A DNA stretch of 40,547 nt from Fulvivirga kasyanovii (lineage in GTDB: Bacteria; Bacteroidota; Bacteroidia; Cytophagales; Cyclobacteriaceae), in the NCBI RefSeq assembly GCF_009711405.1, contig NZ_SMLW01000666.1, positions 1 through 40,547 of the forward strand. Direction: 5' to 3'. A program made the position numbers and the translations under genes. Shown piece by piece: positions 9,501-16,422 of this stretch; the first letter of the stretch is position 1; the number at the start of each line of letters is the position of its first letter. The notes under the pieces were generated by a model. The model was not told where the DNA came from. It saw nothing but the letters and a program-made list of their open reading frames with translations, and ran no database searches.

Positions 9501-10318
9501 TTGGCTATGGCTGTTTCAGCCCGTGGCAGTATTTTGATATTGGTAGATAGTGCAGATGATCGGCTGACATACTCAAAGCCATTGTTGATCAAGGCTTTCT
9601 CAAGCAGCTTTTCGTGTAAGGGATTTTTATAGCTATTCATCAATGCTATGGCAACAGAACTGTTTTTAGGTATCGATGAAAGTTCCTTTTCCAGGTCACC
9701 CAAATCCGGTTCCGTAAGTACATTACCATCTCTGTCCAGCCTTTCGTTAATCTCGATAACATTTTTATACAGCGGATCAGGCTTTATGATGTTAAGAGCA
9801 AAAAGCTCCGGCCGCTGTTGGTTTCCTATGCTAATGAGGTCTTTAAAACCTTTAGTAGTTATAAACAGAACATCAGCGCCTTTCCTTTCCAGCAGCGCAT
9901 TGGTTCCTCTGGTAGAGCCAAGCCTCATGATCAATGCCGGAAGGTTTTTTTTCAGTGGGGTTGAGGTGAGTAGCCGTGCGGCAAGTACCGGTACTTCTTC
10001 ATAGGAAGAAATCTGGAATTCAATGGCTTGCTCAACGCTTACCGGAGATTGTAGCTTTATAATGTTCGTGTCAAAATCAATACTTTGAATGATTGACTTT
10101 TCACCACTTCCGAGGACTTCAAATCCGAATCCTTCAAAAATATCCTGTCGGATATGCCAGTTGAAGTCGGCCTTAAGTGTATGTGGATCCAACTGCTCTG
10201 TAACCAAACCTCGTAAATTGCTGCTGCTGAGAATCTTTAGCCTCTTCATTTGCCCTTCGGGAGAAAGGCCAAGGCAGTCGGTAAATGTTCCTCCGGTGTC
10301 TATTGAAATTTGCCACAT
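6572..10318 (-). CDS. Hydantoinase A/B fusion, 5-oxoprolinase-type
   Basis: The 1248-residue protein matches the length and order of eukaryotic-type 5-oxoprolinases (about 1290). A hydantoinase/oxoprolinase N-terminal region (residues 3-200, DTGGTFTD at 7-14) is followed by the HyuA ATPase-like domain (~220-540, FDMGGTSTD at 343-351, GGAGGQH at 504-510). A HyuB domain runs from about 745 to the end, finishing in GGGGYGKP. The family hydrolyses cyclic amides with ATP. 5-Oxoproline to glutamate is the best guess for a single-chain member, but hydantoin, caprolactam or acetophenone-carboxylase relatives cannot be excluded. It is a single minus-strand gene, divergent from the DUF4230-like gene and convergent with the nitrate genes: its TAG (6572-6574) and the rubredoxin gene's TAA (6573-6575) overlap, leaving no room for a terminator. 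Confidence 0.85.
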   Translation of the reverse strand: MWQISIDTGGTFTDCLGLSPEGQMKRLKILSSSNLRGLVTEQLDPHTLKADFNWHIRQDIFEGFGFEVLGSGEKSIIQSIDFDTNIIKLQSPVSVEQAIEFQISSYEEVPVLAARLLTSTPLKKNLPALIMRLGSTRGTNALLERKGADVLFITTKGFKDLISIGNQQRPELFALNIIKPDPLYKNVIEINERLDRDGNVLTEPDLGDLEKELSSIPKNSSVAIALMNSYKNPLHEKLLEKALINNGFEYVSRSSALSTNIKILPRAETAIANAYLLPIISSYIKGIEKYIKNGRLHVMTSAGAVVNAHLFTPKDSLLSGPAGGIVGAKTVAEKSGFNKILTFDMGGTSTDVAVYNDGYDYQYETKVGDAHILSPCLSIETIAAGGGSICSFAQGVLTVGPESAGAMPGPACYGAGGLLTITDLNLLCGRLVEENFSIPLNKKHAEEALDRVMLALKNGEVKPDRTGLLNSFLTIANEKMAEAIKKVSVRKGYEPKNYTLVTYGGAGGQHSCAIAELLDIQSILIPYDAGLLSAYGISEADIEAFAEKQLLTGLNAALSDMDKWWTELQQHAYTKLEKQGVEARNIHVKKKLAYLRYRGQENTVEIEVQDDSDYFQSFKEAYKKIYGHWLEGQTVEVESIKLIASSKKAEKHTADYRVVEYAPEPSGKQPCLTSRGWLEAQTYVWEKLKPGAIIHGPAIVVSQNCTVFIEVNWQFLLDQNNHAVMERTAENSNKKEISTPEAASIELFKNRFIGIVEEMGALLERTSFSVNVKERLDFSCALLDADGELIVNAPHIPVHLGSMGICVRKVKEHMSIEEGDVIITNHPAYGGSHLPDITLISGVFENGELTGYVANRAHHAEIGGKTPGSMPTDATQLDQEGVIIEPMYLAKKGTFYWDEIKRLLAHAPYPSRAVDENIADLKGGVAALQAGITGLKKLCVSYSAGEVKQHMHLLKSYVSSKLLQKVKPLYGHTFTATETLDDGHRLQVYISIDQDKILFDFSGTSDVHPKNLNATEAIVNSVVLYVLRLLMDEDLPLNEGLLQKVEMKIPHGMLNPDFAHLTPAPAVVGGNTEVSQRLTDTLLKALRLSACSQGTMNNLLFGDDNFGYYETICGGTGAGKGFHGQDAVHQHMTNTRITDPEIMEWRYPVRLDKFEIRKNSGGNGKWKGGNGIIREITFLKPLEMTILSQHRIQQPYGLEGGEEGKCGEQYIITTSGEKEILEGIDSKKLNPGDKFVVKTPGGGGYGKP

Positions 10319-10411
10319 AAGTAATTGACTTTAGCAGAAAGATAACAAGCACTGAACAAAATATCCTTCTTATAATTATTAAATTAGGACGGCAGCAAAT
10401 AGTTAAGATAA

Positions 10412-11026
10412 ATGCGAATAATTCTAAAGATATTCCCCTGGCTAATTATCATTCTCCTCGGTATTTGGGCTTACATCACCTATAAGTCGGATCAAAATGT
10501 GGAAACGGTGATCAACAGAAGTGCGATACTTCAGGAAATAGAAACGCTGGGCAAGCTGGAGCTGGTAAAGTATAATTTCAAAGAAATAACGGAAGTAACC
10601 GAGGTGAGTAAGGAATATTTTCGGTTTTTCAAACTTGGGCCAGACTCTAAAATAGCACTGATCAGTGAAGGCCAGGCGGTGGGCTGTATTGATCTGACAA
10701 AGATCAGGGAGAGCGATCTCGTGTTGGAAAATGACACGTTATATGTGAAGCTGCCTTCTCCAGAAATTTGTTATTACAAACTGGATATGGAGAAAACCCG
10801 TATCTATTCTCTGCAGACTAATCCCATGAAGGATGAAAAGAAGTTTATTCAGAAGGCATACAAGCATGCTGAGAGGGAAATTAAGGCTTCTGCATTGAAC
10901 TCAGGGATATTGGAGCAAACCCGAGAAAATGCTGAAACTATATTGAAACCTTTGTTGGAGCAGATCAGTGGTCATAAAGTAATACTGACTACCAGAATAG
11001 AGGAGGTGGAAATTGACCTAAACTAA
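10412..11026 (+). CDS. DUF4230-like membrane-anchored protein
   Basis: A 204-residue protein begins with one hydrophobic helix (residues 5-23, FPWLIIILLGIWAYITY), after which the chain is probably outside the inner membrane. The remainder has the DUF4230 pattern: an N-terminal strand containing GKLELVKYNF, an ISEGQAVGCIDL stretch, and a C-terminal amphipathic helical part ending in a charged strand. The function of the family is not known. The gene stands alone on the plus strand, 93 bp from the divergent oxoprolinase gene. Its last 9 bp overlap the end of the convergent lysE-like gene. Family recognition is by eye and moderately sure. Confidence 0.6.
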   Translation: MRIILKIFPWLIIILLGIWAYITYKSDQNVETVINRSAILQEIETLGKLELVKYNFKEITEVTEVSKEYFRFFKLGPDSKIALISEGQAVGCIDLTKIRESDLVLENDTLYVKLPSPEICYYKLDMEKTRIYSLQTNPMKDEKKFIQKAYKHAEREIKASALNSGILEQTRENAETILKPLLEQISGHKVILTTRIEEVEIDLN

Positions 11027-11632
11027 CTCAAAAAACTGAAGAAGAGCGTACGACCCCAGCAGGAGGAAAACGACTCCGGGAATGATTTTGATGAATTCAC
11101 TTTTGGCAATAACCGGCCTTAACCTTTTGGCCAACAGTGCCAGTAAAGCCAGAAGAAAGAAGGTGCCTACAGCGATACCCAATACATAAACGAATACCTG
11201 ATCAATAGATGCCAGCCTGACCCAGCCCTGGTGTTTGAGGTAAGCCGTGATGCCAATCCAAAAAGGTATGGCCAGTGGGTTCAGTAAGCTGATGATCACA
11301 CCCTTTCTGAAGCCGCTGTTCCGGATGGTTTCCATCATTTTGGAAGGAGATTTTTTCTGGGGCCAAAGATTGACTACGCCTAAAAGGAGCATGACCGATG
11401 CTGCAATAAGTTTGAAGTTGTTGATAATTACGGGTGATGATGTGATCCATCCTTCAAACTGCACGGCAATAAAAGCATAGGGAAATTCAATAAGCGCCGC
11501 TGCAATAGCAAACCGTAGTGCCGCACTAAGCCTGCCATCCAGAGAGAGCTGGATCACACTCAGGTTAATGGATCCGGGAGGAATGGAGCCCAAAAAGCTG
11601 AAAATGAACGCTATTAAAAAAATCAGTGTCAA
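11018..11632 (-). CDS. LysE-family amino-acid exporter
   Basis: This is a 204-residue, highly hydrophobic protein of the usual LysE/RhtB length with about six membrane helices. The N-terminus carries the family's Pro-Gly signature (GSIPPGSINLSVIQ, residues 15-28), and a second conserved patch, SLLNPLAIPFW, starts the distal half. The family exports amino acids or small derivatives from the cytoplasm; the substrate cannot be read from the sequence. It lies 10 bp downstream of the ATP-grasp ligase gene in the same orientation, so the two are probably co-transcribed, perhaps a make-and-export pair. Confidence 0.85.
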   Translation of the reverse strand: MTLIFLIAFIFSFLGSIPPGSINLSVIQLSLDGRLSAALRFAIAAALIEFPYAFIAVQFEGWITSSPVIINNFKLIAASVMLLLGVVNLWPQKKSPSKMMETIRNSGFRKGVIISLLNPLAIPFWIGITAYLKHQGWVRLASIDQVFVYVLGIAVGTFFLLALLALLAKRLRPVIAKSEFIKIIPGVVFLLLGSYALLQFFELV

Positions 11633-11642
11633 AATAGTGCTT

Positions 11643-12683
11643 TTATTTGTCGATGGCCTTTAGTCTTTTGTATTCAGACCAGCCTTGCTTTACGGAAAGA
11701 TAAGGAACTCCAAGCTTATGATTGGCCTCACTAATTTGATAAAGTACCTTCCAGTGATGAAATAGCACCCGGTAGCCTTCCCTCAGTGAAAAGCCGGGAT
11801 GGTAAATGTGAGAAGGTTCTGCACCCGCTCCGTTTAATTCCATGATCTTGACTTTACCGGCCTTAATATCTTGCAGAGAGGCAGCCCTTAGATCAAACCT
11901 GCCATAAAAGAAGCCATCGATTTGGTTGCATATGCTGTCAAAAGTTCTTTCCAACTCATTGCAAATGAGGTGATTGCCGTTAAGGAATTTTGTGCCTTTG
12001 CAGTGGTTGCCAATGGATACAAGCTCTTTAACTTCTCCCGGTTTAAGTGTGGTTTCCAGTTCGTCCTTAAACTTAATCTGTAAGGTATTCCATTGCAGCT
12101 TGGCCCGGTCATTGGCGAGAATAAGTGTTTTCAGCGTGTCCTTGCCATTACCGGTTACCTGAAGCATCTCTTTCAATACTACTGAGCTTACTTTTCCCCG
12201 GCTTTCCTGCGGGTGCCGGTAATAGAATATACCTGCTTCGACAGGAAGATCTACATATTCCTGCAAAATGAAACCGGTTGTACTATTGCTTGAATAGGCA
12301 TTGAGAGAAGCCTTGTCAGTTACTTTTTCTACCCTCCAACCCCTCTCACCTATATCCGGCTTACATATAACAGGAAAGGATATGGCATGATCAGCCATTT
12401 TCTCTACCATCTCATCTGTAGAAGTTCGTGCCGGGAAGTACAAGGTTTTGGGGACCAAGTCATCGGGTATTTTGGTCAGTATCTTGAATTTCGATTCACC
12501 TAACAAGCCGCCATTTTCTATGCCCGGATTGGAGGCGGTAAAGAAAAACATGGAGCGCGCTTTAATAGATAACCACGCCCAGTAACCGAAGATAGGTAAG
12601 TAGACCACTTCAAACGGCCAATATTCCCAACTGCGAACTCTTATAAGGAAATTACTTCTCCACAACCTGCTAAACCACTGCAT
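11643..12683 (-). CDS. ATP-grasp ligase-like protein (D-Ala-D-Ala ligase superfamily)
   Basis: This is a 346-residue protein with ATP-grasp features. A nucleotide-binding lysine lies in FPVICKPDIGERG (~103-115), the hinge strand is FILQEYVDLPVEAGIFYYR, and the metal-binding end is FYGRFDLR...IMELNGAGAEPSHIYHPG (~260-300). The first 60 residues are aromatic and hydrophobic (WEYWPFEVVYLPIFGYWAWLS is part of this stretch) and may associate with the membrane. ATP-grasp enzymes join a carboxylate to an amine or thiol through an acyl-phosphate, but the substrates here are unknown. The gene sits between a DinB-like gene (17 bp upstream) and a LysE exporter (10 bp downstream), suggesting one transcript. 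Confidence 0.75.
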   Translation of the reverse strand: MQWFSRLWRSNFLIRVRSWEYWPFEVVYLPIFGYWAWLSIKARSMFFFTASNPGIENGGLLGESKFKILTKIPDDLVPKTLYFPARTSTDEMVEKMADHAISFPVICKPDIGERGWRVEKVTDKASLNAYSSNSTTGFILQEYVDLPVEAGIFYYRHPQESRGKVSSVVLKEMLQVTGNGKDTLKTLILANDRAKLQWNTLQIKFKDELETTLKPGEVKELVSIGNHCKGTKFLNGNHLICNELERTFDSICNQIDGFFYGRFDLRAASLQDIKAGKVKIMELNGAGAEPSHIYHPGFSLREGYRVLFHHWKVLYQISEANHKLGVPYLSVKQGWSEYKRLKAIDK

Positions 12684-12700
12684 AACTTCAGTTTATACAC

Positions 12701-13225
12701 CTATACCTGTTTGGCAGATGCCAGCCTGGTTTTCTGAAATTTTATGGTTGAAATGGCCACCCCAAAATGTGCCGGAAGCTCGATATATGCAGCTATTTCC
12801 TTTACGCCTATTTTTATTATGGCCATATGATGTATCGCATGCTCGATGTTGTAAGCCAGCTCCCTGAGAAAATTGGTTTCTATCAGTTCAACCTGGTCAT
12901 CGTTTAAGCAGTAGTTCGCTACCAGTTTAAGTTCTTTATTCTCATTGCTGGAAGTGAAGAAGGAAGAAAGCTCATTTATAATGCTTAATGCTAATTGCTT
13001 ATCCGTTTCTATAAGGTGGTCGTGGTCGCGATTATCGTAATTGATAATACCCGTAGTGCTATTATTCTTCAGACAAATAAAAAATTCTAAAGTATGCCTG
13101 ATATGCTGACCAATAGTAGAGTTATTTAAGGTTGGTACTTCTTTTCTGAAATCATCCTCTTTTATATCTCTGACCACAACAGATAGTTGGTCAAGAATAT
13201 CTTTGCAAGCATCAATTAATTTCAT
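12701..13225 (-). CDS. DinB-like metal-binding four-helix protein
   Basis: Starting at the ATG on 13225 the protein has 174 residues, the usual length of DinB/YfiT-fold proteins. His44 in IGQHIRHTLEFF and the cluster His129/His132/His133 in NIEHAIHHMAII are spaced as in the family's metal site. An in-frame ATG at 13291 would add 22 residues of poorly conserved type; the inner start follows an AAAAAG run and opens directly with a typical first helix. The family is thought to include thiol-dependent transferases, but no specific activity can be assigned. It is the first gene of a probable DinB/ATP-grasp/LysE unit. Confidence 0.7.
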   Translation of the reverse strand: MKLIDACKDILDQLSVVVRDIKEDDFRKEVPTLNNSTIGQHIRHTLEFFICLKNNSTTGIINYDNRDHDHLIETDKQLALSIINELSSFFTSSNENKELKLVANYCLNDDQVELIETNFLRELAYNIEHAIHHMAIIKIGVKEIAAYIELPAHFGVAISTIKFQKTRLASAKQV

Positions 13226-13307
13226 CTTTTTCAATAAGTCAAGAATCAAAGATAGTAGAAACTGTGCATGTAAAGCACATCTTTTCTTCAAATGGTTATT
13301 CTATGGG

Positions 13308-13754
13308 TTATTGGGTGATTTTCTTCCAGTTAGCGTCCGCTGATTTAAGTAGTGGCTCCTCATTTTTGTTCCAGTCTTCAAGCGTATTATAGCCGCTGAA
13401 ATTATAGAATAAATAGAGCCTTCCGTCTTTGATTTTGTAGGTTTCCGGGTCTATTTTCACTTTCTTTCCATTTTCACCAATGGCATATGCGCACCAGCCT
13501 CCATATTGTGGGATGTAATAGTCCGGTGAGTCGATGAATTTTAGACGGTTTGCGTCAGAGGTAAACAAATAAGTTACATCCTTGTAACTATAGCTGATTG
13601 ATTCCTTACCTTTTTCCGGGTTATGGTCGAAATAGCTTACGGGGTCATATCCCTCTATAGCTACACCTTTTTTGATATTAAAATGCTTATTGCCCTGCGA
13701 GAAACTGTTTCCCACGGCAATGAATAGGATGATAAATGTAATGATGGGTCTCAT
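13308..13754 (-). CDS. Secreted YHS-domain protein
   Basis: From ATG 13754 the product has 148 residues and opens with a clean signal peptide (MRPIITFIILFIAVGNSFSQ). The longer start at 13802 would bury the signal peptide behind 16 residues and is rejected. The mature part has the YHS-like pattern: GVAIEGYDPVSYF, then KDVTYLFTSDANRLKFIDSP and YIPQYGGWCAYA with a single Cys. YHS domains occur in metal- or haem-related proteins; this secreted Bacteroidota type has no established role. It is flanked by recX upstream (78 bp) and the DinB-like gene downstream (82 bp), all on the minus strand. Confidence 0.78.
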   Translation of the reverse strand: MRPIITFIILFIAVGNSFSQGNKHFNIKKGVAIEGYDPVSYFDHNPEKGKESISYSYKDVTYLFTSDANRLKFIDSPDYYIPQYGGWCAYAIGENGKKVKIDPETYKIKDGRLYLFYNFSGYNTLEDWNKNEEPLLKSADANWKKITQ

Positions 13755-13832
13755 GAGAGATTTAACTGCAATTAATGGACCCGGGTTGTGCAAACGAACC
13801 ATACTGTCGCCTTCCGTACAATTTGGAATGTG

Positions 13833-14300
13833 CTATAGCTCACGGATGAGGTCCCAAACCAGGTGAGGTTCATACCCTTTTTGTATCAGGAAGGAGGCTA
13901 TTTTTTTGCCCATGACGTACTGGTTTTCACCACTTACAGATTGTCTTTTCTTCTCTAGCAACTGATGCAATGTCTCCCGGTAATCCTCTTCATCAATTTC
14001 TGCAAGACCACGGTTGATGCAGTAATCTGAGATATTAAGGGCTTTGAGGTGATGGGTGATTTTAATCCTGCCCCATTTTTTCATTCTGAATTTACCGCCT
14101 GCGTAGCTAATGGCAAATCGCTCTTCGTTAATGAACCCCTCGGTGATCAGGTCGGTAAGTACATCTTCAACTTCATCGCTGGTGAGGCCCAGGTCAAACA
14201 ACTTGTCACGTACCTGCTGCTGGGTCCTCTCCTGATAAGCGCAGTAGTCGGCGGCTTTTAATTTGGCTTCTTTTACAGTAAGAGGTTGCTTGGGTTTCAT
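13833..14300 (-). CDS. recX: Regulatory protein RecX
   Basis: This 155-residue protein of helical triplet repeats is typical of RecX in length and sequence. The first repeat contains AADYCAYQERTQQQVRDKL and the second FINEERFAISYAGGKFRMKKWGRIKI, with a third, shorter repeat to the C-terminus. RecX binds RecA filaments and limits their activity in the cytoplasm. recA is not in this window, which is common in Bacteroidota. A 14-bp perfect inverted repeat lies just upstream (14307-14361), between recX and the YcxB-like gene, and may uncouple or modulate their expression. Confidence 0.9.
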   Translation of the reverse strand: MKPKQPLTVKEAKLKAADYCAYQERTQQQVRDKLFDLGLTSDEVEDVLTDLITEGFINEERFAISYAGGKFRMKKWGRIKITHHLKALNISDYCINRGLAEIDEEDYRETLHQLLEKKRQSVSGENQYVMGKKIASFLIQKGYEPHLVWDLIREL

Positions 14301-14306
14301 GAGTTA

Positions 14307-14361
14307 CCGTTCACTGTTTATAGATTTTCTGTTCACCGTAAAAACTGTAAACAGTGAACGG
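14307..14361. repeat. 14-bp perfect inverted repeat with 27-nt loop
   Basis: CCGTTCACTGTTTA at 14307-14320 is matched exactly by TAAACAGTGAACGG at 14348-14361. The loop holds a further partial copy of the arm (TGTTCACCG, near 14330-14338). The element fills almost the whole 71-bp gap between the YcxB-like gene and recX, both read leftward. There is no T-run on either side, so it is not a classic terminator. The nested TTCAC/GTGAA units suggest a small dispersed palindromic repeat rather than a simple stem. Confidence 0.8.
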
Positions 14362-14371
14362 CGAATAGAAA

Positions 14372-14848
14372 TTAAGATTTTATCAGGCCTTTGCGTTTCA
14401 AAATACTTTCAACAAACTTCCTGTCGTTGTCATTATTAAATATCCTGTAAGGCAGGTGGATAAGCTGGGCTTTGTTAACTATTAAGACAAAATGATCTTT
14501 AGCTACGTTCGCTTTTTTTATTTGATCCCACTTTATAGGCATGCCCTGTCTGGCATTTAGTTTTACCAATATTTGCTGACTGTTGATTTCATAAGCCAGT
14601 TTTTCGAAAAGCATTTTGGTTTGTTCGAGTTGAGTAACCCCGGCAAACTGGATGAGCCAGAAGAGTATATAAAGTACCAATGCAATACCTGCACCTATAA
14701 ACCACCACATATTAGGGATCCAGAGATACCCGGCACATATAGCCAGGGCAATCAAAAATACCCACCACTGCTGCTTTAGTACATTTTTTAACGCCAGTTT
14801 AATATAAGTACCACTCTCAAGTTTGTACTTCTTAGTTTTTACGATCAT
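14372..14848 (-). CDS. YcxB-like membrane protein
   Basis: A 158-residue protein has two adjacent hydrophobic helices (about residues 28-44 and 46-67, WWVFLIALAICAGYLWI and the following stretch) and a soluble C-terminal domain. The latter has the YcxB-like pattern around IKWDQIKKANVAKDHFVLIVNKAQLIHLPYR (given here only as a landmark near residues 104-134). The function of such domains is unknown; a PH-like fold is usually assumed. It is transcribed leftward, 109 bp after nadC, with the inverted repeat and recX downstream. The 109-bp gap to nadC holds no gene or clear hairpin. Confidence 0.6.
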   Translation of the reverse strand: MIVKTKKYKLESGTYIKLALKNVLKQQWWVFLIALAICAGYLWIPNMWWFIGAGIALVLYILFWLIQFAGVTQLEQTKMLFEKLAYEINSQQILVKLNARQGMPIKWDQIKKANVAKDHFVLIVNKAQLIHLPYRIFNNDNDRKFVESILKRKGLIKS

Positions 14849-14957
14849 AATCTATTTTAAATTATTTAAGAACAATGATAAAAAAATGAAATGAAAATTA
14901 GCGTGAACAATACAGCCTCCAGAAAGATAAAGATGATGTTTCTCCGGCCTTTCAAGG

Positions 14958-15815
14958 TTATATAGCTTTGAGACTGATATCCAAACTTTTAACGGAATGG
15001 GTCAATGCGCCCACTGATATGAAATCAACCCCGCATTCTGCCACCTCCCGGATGTTTCTCTCTGTAATTCCACCACTTGCCTCGGTTTGATATTTCCCGT
15101 CTATGATTCTTATAGCATCCTTCATTACCGAAGGGATCATGTTGTCAAGCATAATAATATCAATGCCACCGGTTTTTACCACCTCTTCCACTTCCTGAAG
15201 ATTTCTGGTTTCTACTTCAATTTTAAGATTTCGACCCGTGTCGGCTAGGTATTTCTTAGTGGCTTTTATAGCTTTTTCAATGCCACCTGCAAAGTCTATG
15301 TGGTTGTCCTTTAGCATCACCATATCATACAGGCCAAAACGATGATTGGTGCCACCTCCGATGGCTACAGCCCATTTTTCGGCAATCCTGAAATTTGGAG
15401 TGGTCTTCCTGGTATCCAGAAGTTTGGCTGTAGTACCTTTTATCAAAGTGGTCATTTCATCGGTGTAGGTGGCTATGCCACTCATGCGTTGCATGCAATT
15501 CAGCACCAGTCTTTCACAGGTGAGTATGGATCTGGCCGAGCCTTCCACCGTAAAACCGACATCTCCCTTCTTTACACTTTCTCCATCCCGGATGAGTGTA
15601 TTGACCACAAGTGTATTATCAAACTTGTCGAAGATTTTTTCTGCTAAAGCAATGCCTGCAATGATACCTTCATCCTTAATCAGGAGCTGGGCCTTGCTCT
15701 TGCTTTCTGCCGGAATAGCCGCCAGGGAAGAATGATCGCCGTCACCTACATCTTCCTGTAAAGCCTCCGTGATAAACTTATCAATAGCCTGCTCAGACAA
15801 ATAGCTTAATTCCAT
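14958..15815 (-). CDS. nadC: Nicotinate-nucleotide diphosphorylase (carboxylating)
   Basis: NadC converts quinolinate and PRPP to nicotinate mononucleotide, CO2 and PPi, the step joining de novo quinolinate synthesis to NAD. The 285-residue length is standard. Landmarks are LNCMQRMSGIAT (~125-136), the catalytic block LDTRKTTPNFRIAEKWA with GGGTNHRFGLYDMVMLKDNH (~153-195), and the C-terminal SGGI...ISVGALTHS phosphate-binding turn. A perfect -7-like TATTTTTG (15827-15820) lies only 4 nt before the ATG and coincides with the T-run of the preceding gene's terminator. Any such transcript would be nearly leaderless, so promoter use is uncertain. nadA and nadB are not present here. Confidence 0.95.
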   Translation of the reverse strand: MELSYLSEQAIDKFITEALQEDVGDGDHSSLAAIPAESKSKAQLLIKDEGIIAGIALAEKIFDKFDNTLVVNTLIRDGESVKKGDVGFTVEGSARSILTCERLVLNCMQRMSGIATYTDEMTTLIKGTTAKLLDTRKTTPNFRIAEKWAVAIGGGTNHRFGLYDMVMLKDNHIDFAGGIEKAIKATKKYLADTGRNLKIEVETRNLQEVEEVVKTGGIDIIMLDNMIPSVMKDAIRIIDGKYQTEASGGITERNIREVAECGVDFISVGALTHSVKSLDISLKAI

Positions 15816-15819
15816 CCTG

Positions 15820-15853
15820 CAAAAATAAAAAAAGCACTGATTAAACAGTGCTT
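15820..15853 (-). terminator. Rho-independent terminator after the DUF4783 gene
   Basis: AAGCACTG (15832-15839) pairs perfectly with CAGTGCTT (15846-15853) around a 6-nt loop. Read on the minus strand, the stem is followed by TTTTTATTTTTG. It lies 26 bp past the DUF4783 stop and just ahead of nadC. Confidence 0.88.
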
Positions 15854-15879
15854 ATAATATGCTAAATGGTCTGTATATG

Positions 15880-16281
15880 CTATTCTTTTATAAAACTGAT
15901 CTCATGGATCAGGTATTTATTCCCGGTATCCTTGATCCTTACCCATACTCTATAGGTGTCTCCTTTTGAAATATACTGACCTATAGCATAAGGCAAACCT
16001 CCTTTGGAAGCACCCTGATGGACTATGGTAAAGCTTGAAGGTGGATTGTTCTTAAAAAAATCCTTAAGCACGTACTCTGCCTGTGTTTTGCTATAGCTCT
16101 GCATGTTGCCGTCAAGCGTAACATCCACACTTTGATTTAAAAACCTTGCAATTTCCTTAGAGCTACCTGTTTTAATGGCTTCTTTAACATCGTTAATAAT
16201 CTCTCCCTGCGCAAAGCCAAGGTTCGTAATTAAAAGCACAAAAGCGACACTAAATAATATTCTTCCCGTTCTGAATTTCAT
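15880..16281 (-). CDS. DUF4783 secreted protein, NTF2-like
   Basis: This 133-residue protein has a signal peptide (FSVAFVLLITNLGFAQ, cleavage near residue 25). The mature NTF2-like domain has the DUF4783 layout: an N-terminal helix IINDVKEAIKTGSSKEIARF, then LNQSVDVTLDG and YSKTQAEYVLKDFFKNNP, and closing strands ending YLIHEISFIKE. No catalytic residues are evident and the function is unknown. A good promoter lies upstream (16313-16341) and a perfect terminator downstream, so it is probably a single-gene transcript. Confidence 0.85.
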   Translation of the reverse strand: MKFRTGRILFSVAFVLLITNLGFAQGEIINDVKEAIKTGSSKEIARFLNQSVDVTLDGNMQSYSKTQAEYVLKDFFKNNPPSSFTIVHQGASKGGLPYAIGQYISKGDTYRVWVRIKDTGNKYLIHEISFIKE

Positions 16282-16312
16282 GTTTGTGGTTAATTAACAC
16301 TGAATCGGCGAC

Positions 16313-16341
16313 CAAAATTATGCCAAACTGCAGTGATACAA
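16313..16341 (-). promoter_or_regulatory. Bacteroidota-type promoter of the DUF4783 gene
   Basis: On the minus strand, TTG (16341-16339), an 18-nt spacer and TAATTTTG (16320-16313) match the phylum's -33/-7 pattern TTG-N~19-TAnnTTTG. The expected start point is about 25-30 nt before the ATG at 16281. Confidence 0.6.
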
Positions 16342-16422
16342 TTAAATTTCAAATTAGCACATTAATCTAATACAAGCAACATCGTGTACCATTTATGGTC
16401 GGCTTCACTGATTTTTTAATCC

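Noticed and set aside
14872-14960. Short plus-strand ORF of about 24 codons between nadC and the YcxB-like gene
   Set aside because: It is tiny, has no context and runs into the nadC end.
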